Shown here in pieces: positions 7,209 to 16,500 of a DNA stretch of 28,679 nt. Origin of the DNA: a virus; the IMG/VR virus record IMGVR_UViG_3300030085_000726, positions 1 to 28,679 of that record. One strand, given 5' to 3'. Numbering within the stretch: the first letter of the stretch is position 1; each line of letters starts with the position of its first letter. Position numbers and translations under genes: made by a program. The notes under the pieces were generated by a model. It saw nothing but the letters and a program-made list of their open reading frames with translations, was not told the DNA's origin and made no database searches.

Positions 7209-8090
7209 ATGTCAATTGAGAATTTATTTTTAACACAACAACAACAAGAGACTCAAAGAAATTATGAGAGACAACTAGAAAAAGAACAAAAAAGACGAGA
7301 AAGAGGTGGACTTTTTAGTTCTATTGGTGGTGGACTAGGTGGTTTCTTAGGAGCGTTAGCATTGGCTCCTTTTACTGGTGGAGCTAGTTTATTAGGTAGT
7401 GCAGCATTAGGTAGTGCAGCATTAACAGGTTTAGGAGCAACTGCTGGGTCATTAATAGGATCAAGAGCTGGTTTAGAACTTGGTGGCGGTAGGCGTTCTG
7501 ATGCAGTAGACCTTGGAATGAATCGTGATGCATTAACTGGAGACTTAAAAGAATTTTCTCAAAGCGTTAAAGATAGATACAATAGAGGTATAGATAGTTT
7601 TCAAGATGCATTAAATAATAGAATACTATCTTCAGCACTTACCACAGGAATTAAGGCTGCAGGTTTTAATTACGGTCAAAACTTATTAAATCCTCCAGTA
7701 ACTAATGCAGTTATGAATGCTCCAGAAGCTAATATTGCTGGTGCACAAGCTTATCAACCATCGTCGTTGCAACCTTCTTCATTGAGTAGAGCATCTCAAA
7801 TGTTAAAGGGTCAACTTCCAAGTGGTATGGCTCCTCCTCCAAATAATTTATTAAATTTATCATCTGCTGGTGCAAGTAGTACTGGTGTAAATTTAGGTGC
7901 AAATGTTGGTAATATAGTTCCTTCTCCAATTCCTTCTGCACAAGGAATTCCAGTAAGTAATATTTTTAGTCCATATATAGATACAGGTACAATGTCTGGA
8001 ATGGGGCCATTATCTAATCAAGCTTATAGTCAAGCATCTGCAATGAGTAATCCATTTTTACCTAGTTATCTAACTCAAGGAGGTAGTTAA
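7209..8090 (+). CDS. putative internal/ejected virion protein, Gly-Ala-rich
   Basis: The 293-residue product has a charged helical N-terminus (about 10-32, Gln/Glu/Arg rich), then a Gly/Ala/Leu-rich hydrophobic stretch (about 34-93) able to insert in or span a membrane, and a low-complexity Ser/Pro/Asn C-terminal half. That order is typical of small podovirus internal core or ejection proteins. A good ribosome site (TAATAGGAGATAGTAATG) sets the start. It contains a tandem duplication at about residues 62-72. Function inferred from composition and position before the giant protein. Confidence 0.5.
   Translation: MSIENLFLTQQQQETQRNYERQLEKEQKRRERGGLFSSIGGGLGGFLGALALAPFTGGASLLGSAALGSAALTGLGATAGSLIGSRAGLELGGGRRSDAVDLGMNRDALTGDLKEFSQSVKDRYNRGIDSFQDALNNRILSSALTTGIKAAGFNYGQNLLNPPVTNAVMNAPEANIAGAQAYQPSSLQPSSLSRASQMLKGQLPSGMAPPPNNLLNLSSAGASSTGVNLGANVGNIVPSPIPSAQGIPVSNIFSPYIDTGTMSGMGPLSNQAYSQASAMSNPFLPSYLTQGGS
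7392..7421 (+). repeat. 15-bp perfect tandem duplication
   Basis: The unit TTAGGTAGTGCAGCA occurs twice back to back, encoding a repeated LGSAA within the Gly-Ala-rich membrane-like stretch of the 293-aa protein. The frame is kept. It looks like a recent slippage or unequal recombination event. Confidence 0.85.
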
Positions 8091-8770
8091 TGGCACATAC
8101 ACCTTATCATTATGACTGGAACGTAACTCCTACAGGTAATGAACCACCTGCAGATACTTCTAGTCCTTTAGCTTTTTTACAAGATTTTGCTGGAATTAAT
8201 GTTCAAGGATTAGATCCTTCAAGTCAAATATTTTTACCATCAGCAAATCGTATGCAACAAGAAATTTCTATGGCTAGATATGGATTAGGAAATGATTTAT
8301 CTGCTCAAAGATTATCTGGTCAAGAAAATTTATTAAATATGACAGGAGGTATGGGTATATCTAGCATGCCTCAAGGTTTTGGTAGAAGACAATCTAACAT
8401 AACTGCTGGATTACGAGATCTTAATCAACAATATCAAACTAATTTATCTCAAGCAATGGGTGGATACAGAGGTGATGTTTTAGATGCACAGTTTGGTTTT
8501 CAGGATGCACTAACAACAGCATTAGGAAATATACAAAGATCTGGTGAAGATGAATTTACAATTGGTGAATATGCACCTTCTCAAGGAGGTGGACTAAGAG
8601 GCTTAAGAGATCTTGTTAATAATTTTAGAAATCAATTTGAACAAACATCACAACCCCCGCCTATTCCATCAGGATATGATCCAGTAAATAATACAATGGC
8701 AGGAATTATAGAAACAGGTGCTGATGGATTTCAATATAGATGGAATGGTTCTAGTTGGAACAGAGTTTAA
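8090..8770 (+). CDS. putative internal virion protein
   Basis: The 226-residue protein starts at a TAATG overlap. It opens with an aromatic, Pro-rich segment (HTPYHYDWNVTPTGN), has a helical Gln/Asn/Met-rich middle (about 60-155) and ends in a short motif, GFQYRWNGSSWNRV. Similar Tyr-Trp endings (Y-x-W-x-G-x-x-W) close some phage structural proteins. No enzymatic motif is seen. Its place between two other low-complexity virion-type genes suggests that it is assembled with them. Confidence 0.45.
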   Translation: MAHTPYHYDWNVTPTGNEPPADTSSPLAFLQDFAGINVQGLDPSSQIFLPSANRMQQEISMARYGLGNDLSAQRLSGQENLLNMTGGMGISSMPQGFGRRQSNITAGLRDLNQQYQTNLSQAMGGYRGDVLDAQFGFQDALTTALGNIQRSGEDEFTIGEYAPSQGGGLRGLRDLVNNFRNQFEQTSQPPPIPSGYDPVNNTMAGIIETGADGFQYRWNGSSWNRV

Positions 8771-8788
8771 AATTAATAGGAGTATAAA

Positions 8789-9313
8789 ATGGCAGTAGAT
8801 ACAGCATTAGTAGGTTTTGATGTAGTCAATCAACTACAAGATACATTACTTGGTTATGTAATGGCTAATAGAAAAATGCAACAAGATGACAGACAGTTTA
8901 ATACGCAAATGCAAATGCAGCGTGATAGACTTGATGAAGACATTAGAAGGTTTGACTTAGCAGAAGACAGGTTAAATAGAAAGGAACAACAAGCATTAAA
9001 TATTGCGAAGTCTAACAGAGCTATAATACAGCAACAATTAGATAGACAAAAAGCAAAAAAAGCTCAAGATGCTTATGATGAGTTTATAACAACTTACAAT
9101 CAATCTGGTGCATTTGGTACAAATCCAAGGTTATTTGATTTTTATGCACCTACTGCTGAAGAATTTATTGGAATGCCAAGGCCAACTTTACCTGAATTTC
9201 AATTACCTGATTTTGGTGGAGTTCTTCCAACATACGGTTTAGATTTGGTAACAAATCAAAACACAACAAGAGGTAATCTTATGAATTTAATGATGCAAAA
9301 TTTAAGGAGATGA
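8789..9313 (+). CDS. putative internal virion protein with coiled coil
   Basis: The 174-residue product has an extended helix at about residues 25-105, rich in Gln, Arg, Asp and Met (QMQMQRDRLDEDIRRFDLAE), which looks like a coiled coil. A Pro/Phe/Leu-rich C-terminal part follows (FIGMPRPTLPEFQLPDFGG). A clear ribosome site (AATAGGAGTATAAAATG) precedes the start. Two bases separate its stop from the next start. No family recognised; an inner-core role is inferred from position. Confidence 0.45.
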   Translation: MAVDTALVGFDVVNQLQDTLLGYVMANRKMQQDDRQFNTQMQMQRDRLDEDIRRFDLAEDRLNRKEQQALNIAKSNRAIIQQQLDRQKAKKAQDAYDEFITTYNQSGAFGTNPRLFDFYAPTAEEFIGMPRPTLPEFQLPDFGGVLPTYGLDLVTNQNTTRGNLMNLMMQNLRR

Positions 9314-9314
9314 T

Positions 9315-10526
9315 ATGGATCCATATTTAATATTAGAAATAATAGACTCCTACAATAAAAATCCTCAAAGATATACAGACGAAGAAGCTGAGTTTATTGC
9401 AGGGTTAGCAAATACACTACAAGCTAATTTTAAAAAAGAAAATAAAGCTATTAGTAAAGGTTTGTTTGATTTTGCTGATACAGCATTATTAGGTGCTCTT
9501 CCTGATACTTTAAGACCAGTATCTAGGGGTGAAAGTGTTTTTGGTGAAGCTACTTCTGAAACAGTAGGTGGATTATTAGGTAGTTTAGCTGGTGGTGCTG
9601 CACTAGGTGCAGGTGCTGTAAGAGGAGGTAGAGGTATAATTAATAGATTTAGAAGTAGTCCATCTCCTTTAGATACGCAACCATTATTAAGTGGTTCTGT
9701 TCAATATGGTAGATATGGAACTCCTTCTCCACAACGATCTAATTTACTTGAATTAACAAGTGGTCAACGTTTGTTGCCAAGTGGTCAAGGTTTATTAGGT
9801 GGTCAAACTAGAAGTCAAGTTAGAAGAAACAGACTTCCATTAGATTCTACTAGTGGTCAACCAATACCTATGACAAGTAGAGCTGGAGAAGCTATTCCTA
9901 TGGGAGGTGATCTTTTAGGATTTTTAACAGGAATAAGAAGACCTGCTCCTACAGATGCTGGGCTTGCATATAGAGAAATGAAAAATTTATCTAGAACAAA
10001 TCCTTCTAGGTCATTAACAAGAAAAACAACAGCACCATCTGAAATACGTGAGTTTGCAGAGAATATGGGAATTACTGATATGATCGATAAAGGTAATTAT
10101 TTTGATAGGCAAAGTTTAATAAATTATGCTAATAAGCATCCACGTACAATTAAAAATCCAAATAAATTAACTAAAACACAAAAAAATCAAATTATTCAAA
10201 GAATTAAGGATGAAAGTATAGATAGAGAAATATTAGCAAGGGACAATTCTTTTACTAGATTTGATTTATTAGTAGGCCCTGATTCTAAAACACGTGCTCC
10301 AAAAAGAAATTTACTTCAGTTAACATCTGGTATTGATAATGACATAGATATAGAAATAAGAAGACTAGAAAATTTGGCTGATATGGGTGATTACGATGCT
10401 TATGAAGCATTAGATGAATTGTACAAATACCGAGATGGTTTTTCTGGAAATATTGATTATATAAGAAGATTTAATTTTGGTAGATATGACAATATTGATC
10501 GTAGACCAAATGAGTTACCTTTTTAA
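9315..10526 (+). CDS. virion-type protein sharing N-terminal domain with the giant protein
   Basis: The 403-residue protein begins YLILEIIDSYNKNPQRYTDE and aligns without gaps to residues 8-44 of the next, giant gene product (Y...E-[I/L]-[I/V]-x-x-Y-x-x-N-P-x-x-[Y/F]-T-D ... N-F-K). Residues 46-112 are hydrophobic and Gly/Ala-rich and may contact a membrane. The middle is Ser/Gly/Gln low complexity. The segment NLLxLTSG occurs twice, near 143-150 and 332-339. The C-terminal third is acidic/basic helical. I take it as a companion ejection or core protein. Start supported by AAGGAG. Confidence 0.5.
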   Translation: MDPYLILEIIDSYNKNPQRYTDEEAEFIAGLANTLQANFKKENKAISKGLFDFADTALLGALPDTLRPVSRGESVFGEATSETVGGLLGSLAGGAALGAGAVRGGRGIINRFRSSPSPLDTQPLLSGSVQYGRYGTPSPQRSNLLELTSGQRLLPSGQGLLGGQTRSQVRRNRLPLDSTSGQPIPMTSRAGEAIPMGGDLLGFLTGIRRPAPTDAGLAYREMKNLSRTNPSRSLTRKTTAPSEIREFAENMGITDMIDKGNYFDRQSLINYANKHPRTIKNPNKLTKTQKNQIIQRIKDESIDREILARDNSFTRFDLLVGPDSKTRAPKRNLLQLTSGIDNDIDIEIRRLENLADMGDYDAYEALDELYKYRDGFSGNIDYIRRFNFGRYDNIDRRPNELPF

Positions 10527-10529
10527 TTG

Positions 10530-13500
10530 ATGGCATCACCTTACGAATCGTATAAGGTACGTGAATTAGTAACAGCGTACCGATCAAATCCTACTATGTT
10601 TACAGATGATCAGTTAGATCAACTGGAAGCATTAGCATACGATAATGGCATAAATTTTAAACGATTTAATAGCGAGTTTAATTTAAACAGAGCTATACGT
10701 CAATCATTTGCTGGATTTGCAGAAGGGTTTACTACTTTTGATCTTATGTCAGAAAGACCTCGTAATACAGGCGAGGCTATATTTAGACAAATAGGACACC
10801 TAGTAGGCTTCGCTCCAGGAATTGCAAAGGCTCCTATTTTAGCTGCATCCAAAGTTGCACAACGTGTGGCAGGTAAAAAAGGATTATCTCCGTTATCTTC
10901 AACATTACAACGCAGTCGTTTTACTCAAGCTGCATTAGATCATATAGACATACTAAGTACAAAGTCTGTTCCAATGTTAGCTAGTAGAGCTAGTAAGTAT
11001 GGATTTGACAAAATACTTACAAAAACAGGGGCAGATTCTGCAGAATTTTTAAAACGTGGTACTGCAGGTAGGCAAATAGCAGATGAAGCCGTAGGACTAG
11101 CATTTGCAAGCGGTATAAGCAATTTTTGGAAAGGAGAAGATGCTGTACTAGATGGATTTATTGGTGGTGCTATTGCAGGTGGAGCATTTGGTGGTATTGG
11201 TAATTTTGTTTCTATAGGTAATCTGTACAAAGGTTCTCCACAACAAATAGAAAGAGCTAATCAAATGTTACGTGCTGGAGTAGGTTCTTTAATAACTGGA
11301 TTACCTAGCACACTTGCAGATGAGCCTACAGAAATGCAAATATACAATTATTTATTAGGTGGTTACTTTGGTTATAACGCTAGACCTGCTGTAGACAGAG
11401 AAGCATCTAAATGGTTTAACAATAATCGTGATCCCAAAGAAAATTTTAGACCAGAAGAATCTAAAGATTTTAATAACATAAGTAAAGAAGCTCGTGATTA
11501 TATAAGATATGAGCATCCTATGGGTTATGAGTCTAGCAATAATGAAGCTGGTGGTAGTTCTGGTGTTGCTTTACGATACCTTAGAACACAAGCTAATCGT
11601 AATGGACAGAACATTAATTTTAGACAAGAAGCTATAAAGCATTTTGAAAGAAATAATTTAGAGTATACTGAAAGAGATATACTTGATTATTATCGTTCTA
11701 AAGCTATGCAGTTGTATGAGTCTGGTAGAAATGAAATACGTAATGCTGTTCAGTTTAAAAGTAATGTATACAACAATGAACAAGTAGATATAATGGATAC
11801 AGTAGATAAAGAAGTATCTACGCTAGGAAGTACTGCTAAAAGAATATTAAAAAGTACAGATAAATATGAAACTAGTTCAGACATAGTACAAGTTATTAAA
11901 ACTAATTTTGAAAACTCTAATAACGACATAGAAGTATTTCGTACAAATTTAAAAAATGAGTTTGGTAATGCTATTACACCCAATGTTAATAAAGCTTTAA
12001 CACAATATTTTATTGATAAGTCTACAATACTGCAACCTATTGATTTACCTTATGTACTAGGTAAAAATACAAGATTAAGATTAGTAGATAATGAAAGAAT
12101 TAATGATATAACTATTAGAGAAAAAGCTCCTCAGTTACCTATACAAAAGTTTTTACCTGATGCAAATATTCGGTATATGACTCATGCTGTTATTCCTACT
12201 GAAAAAGGAAACAAAGCTGTAAAGATTTTAGAACAAAAATTAGTTGACAATAAAATAGTATATAGCATTAATAAAGAACAATTAAAACTTATAAACGACG
12301 TTTTAGCCAGTAATAATAGATACATCTATAGTGCTAATAAAGATAAACTTAATGTTTTTACTAGTGAATTTAGAGATGATGGTTATACAATCGATGATAT
12401 ATTTAATATATTATCAAGATCTGGTAGGAGTGTTGAAGAACTGCAGAAAGATTATAATGATGCGTTGCAAGTTGAGTATGATTTATTTGGAAAAAGCGAA
12501 AATGTAGCAGATATATTTAGAAGAAAGTTTATATCTAATGTGGTAAATGAAACACAGTTAGAGGGTATACCTGTAGAAGATGCTTATAGGTTTATACAAG
12601 AAGACTCACCTTTTTTAAAAAACGTAGTAGACTTTAATAAACGTACTCAGATGTTTTCTACTAGAAGTTTTTATATGACACCATCAAGCTTTAGAGATGT
12701 TGCAGATACAAATCAAGGGCAAACCTATAATATCATATTAACAAATGATAGAGACGTAGCAAACACAGATGGTGGTACTTTTATAAGAGACGATTTTTTA
12801 AATGCTAGAAATCGTGTAATGGGGTTAAATGAAAAAGAAACAGGTGCAGATAAGCCTGTAGCATTTCACAGAACTCCTTTTGGTATATTTGCAGAAAAAT
12901 CTGCTGGATTTAGAGCTATGCCTGCTATGCAGGATTTTATGAAGCAAAACAAAATACATGAAATAGTATATACGTCAAGTGCTAAAAGAAAAGGCGATAT
13001 GCCTATAACTAATTTAGCTTATGGTAAAGATGGTAAGTATACATCTGACAATGTTCGATTAATACAGATACCAATTACTAGTCTTCAGATAAATTCTGGA
13101 ACTTATGAAAATGTTAAAAAAGATACTGAGTCTGGACAAAGTATTCCTTTACAGTTTTATGGTCAAACTAATTCTACTCAAGCACCTGAGTTCTTAAAGC
13201 CTTTTATTGAAAAAGTATTAATACCTTCAAATAAAGGTTCTGATGTAGCTGTTGATATAGTAAATCGTTTTAATAATAATGAAATAGATATTGAAACATT
13301 TGCTAAAGAGTACAATGATAACAATCTAGATTTGTTTGACTTGCCTCTTGATTTTGCTAGAAACAAACTAATGGTAGATCAGTCTGAGCCTATATCAATA
13401 TTCTTAATGGATAAGTTAATGAAATCAGACAGTAAGTTTTTTCTAGACGAACCTATTAATGAAAATATTGAATTAGATAACGATTCGTCTTTTGCAGATT

Positions 13501-16500
13501 ATCATTCAGAAAATGAGTTATTGTCTAATGTTACTAGCGGTACACATGTTCCTAGAAGAACATTAAGCTTTATAAAAAACAATTATCAGAATGCATTGCG
13601 TAAATACTTTACTAAACGCATTACTAATCCAAAGTATAAGTATTCTAGTAAAAGTTGGTTGCAGCCGTATGAAATAAAAGAGGCTGTACAATTCATAGAA
13701 TTTGATCCAATTAAGAGTGGCGATAGAACTATTAAATATGGAGAAATATATTTAAATGAAGGTCATAGACAGATGCCTGTGGTATTTAGGAACGAGCAAC
13801 TCACTCTTGGCGAACTTTGGAGTAAGTATAATAGGGACTACTCCAAAGGACTTTCCAAAGAAGCTCTTGCTGAGTACGATGAAGCACTTACTTTTCTTAC
13901 TATACGTGTACCTGCTGATTCAATTAGCGGTATACGTGCTTTACGTTTTAGAGGTTGGACGAATCAAAAAGGAGCAGGATCGTTATTACATCCAAAAGAC
14001 AAAGAATATTCTGGTGGAGCAGACCATGATTCTGACAGCATCAAAATATTTCAAGGTTTAGGCAATGAGCTTATTGATCATTATAAAAGAAATAAAGATG
14101 AACGTATTAGATGGGAGCAAGATAAACCATATGTAGATAAATTAAATAAAGGATTTGAAAATCCTAATATGTCTAAGCAATTAAAAGAAGGTTTTGAAAA
14201 TAAGTTTAATATATTTTCACCTTCTTATAGGTTTCTTGCTGGTAGAAATTCTAGTACTGGTAAGGATGGTTTAGGATTTGGACTTTCTGGTAAGAATTAT
14301 TTAATGAATATTCATGATTATATTAAATCAAAAGGTGGTTCTATACAAGATGGTGGTTTAACTATTCGTGTAAAAGATGAAAAATCATTTAAAGAGTTTT
14401 TAGATAAAAGCACTATGATTGTAAATAAATCTGCTGACTCTAGTAAAGATCCTACAATATTACCATACAATAAACATAGAGATCTTATTTTTAAAACATT
14501 GTTTGATATAACAGATCCTAAAGGTAATCCTATACAAACCTATGATAGTTTTATAAAATTTACAAAGCCAAAAGCTAAAAATAACAGAGCAATAATTAGT
14601 AGTGCTATAATAGATGCTGTACGACTAAACAAGCCACAGCAAACTTCATTTGATTCAGAGGGTGTAGCTAGTTCTAAAACATTATTTGAGTATATAGAAG
14701 ATTTAAACAGCGTAAAACAAAGACTAGGTGATGAGGGATTAGATCAAGTTAATATTTATTTGAATCGTCAATTGCAAGAAACATTTGCTGGTGGTCTTAA
14801 TTTTGGTGAAATAAATAAAGTTCAAAAACTACTGTATGATGAATTAAATAAAAGCTATGTAATTCAAAAAACAGGTCAATTAAAAATAAGAGATAACAAA
14901 AAGAAACAAGAAGAATATTTATCAAAACATTTTGATATTATAACAGAAGAATTAAGTTTTCGCTCTACTAATAAACATGTTAGACAAATTAGTACTGATC
15001 CTAATGAAGCTTTGGATACATTTGGCAAAGATATAGGTCAGTATGCTACGTTAGAATTATTAACTAAACAATTTGTAGATATACAAAATGCTTTTTCAGA
15101 TAAAGGTAGACTTGTTAATGTAGTTGACGATGTATATCCTAATATTAAAAAAGAAGCTTTTGATGTTAAACGTAAAGTTCTTGAAGTGTTTAAAGAGCCA
15201 GAACGTGACAATGCTATGAATTTAGACATAGATGCTCGTATTCGTAGAACAATGGAACGACTACAAGAAATAGAAAGAACTAATGGATTGCAAAACGGTT
15301 TACTGCAAGATTATTTTGGATACTGGCTTCTAAGTCCTATAAGGCAAAATTTAAACCCTAACAAACCTGCTAAACCACAATATTATAAAATGTTGCATTC
15401 GTCTAGAGCAATTGATCCTAGAACAAAGAAAAACTTTTATAATAAAATGGATGAGATATATAACAGAGTTCTTAAAGAAGATGATAGGCCAATACAAATT
15501 GGCAGAGTTCGAGAGATTCTTGACAATAGCACTATTAATAGTAATGCAAAAACATATCAAACATTAAACGAAATTGTATCTGAAGGTAAGTTAAAAAACC
15601 TTGCATTAAATAAAAGAGATATTGCAGAAGTAGAAAGGCTGCAAAATAGAATTGATGAAACATCTGTAATGTCTGTTGATTTTAACAACTGGTTTACTCA
15701 GTTTATTGGTTCTCAAACTGGTCAGCTGCGAGATGTTTCTACAATTACAATGGATGATATACGTTTTATAAATAATTGGTATGATAGTGTTAACACTAAG
15801 AAAGGTTTAGAGTTTGGACTAAAATATTGGTATCAAGCACCAATGACAACTGCTCAACAAATGCAAGCTATGAATTTACAATCAAGAGGCATGACAGTTC
15901 GAGAGCAAGTTTTAACATCAAAAGGTGCTGTTCCAAGAGATGTTACATATATTTATTCTCCAATAGAATCTATAGCTAGATATATACAGGCAACAGAAAG
16001 TAATCAGAATAAATATAATTTATTAAAAGACTCAATGCGTTCTGGATTAAGCAAAGAACTTGGCACTATTTCAGATAAAAATAAACGTAATAAGTACATT
16101 GATAATATTATTGATTTTAGAGAAGGTAAAAAATCTATTGATCAAATAGACTCTTCTCTTGATACAAATAAATTCAATCGATTAAATGATGAAATAACAA
16201 AGTTTAATAAAGATATGTGGGAGTTTTGGGTAACAACTAAAGACATATCTGGTAAAGAATATGATTGGAAAAAAATTGATGTAGATCATCAATATGGTAA
16301 AATTAATTCATACATAGCTTATGATAAAAATGGTCGATTTGATTTTAAATTATTTGATAGAACTGTTTTGAATCAACTAAGACAAAATGATTCTATTATT
16401 AATAATGTAGGTATTGATGGAATATTAAGATATAGATATGAATACAAACTTGAAAAATCATTGTTAGGTGTTAAAGGTGATAAAAAACAATTAAGAGAAG

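Noticed and set aside
13756-14061. 101-codon plus-strand frame inside the giant gene
   Set aside because: It is an alternative frame within the polymerase-like motif region without a ribosome site; the main frame carries the conserved motif.
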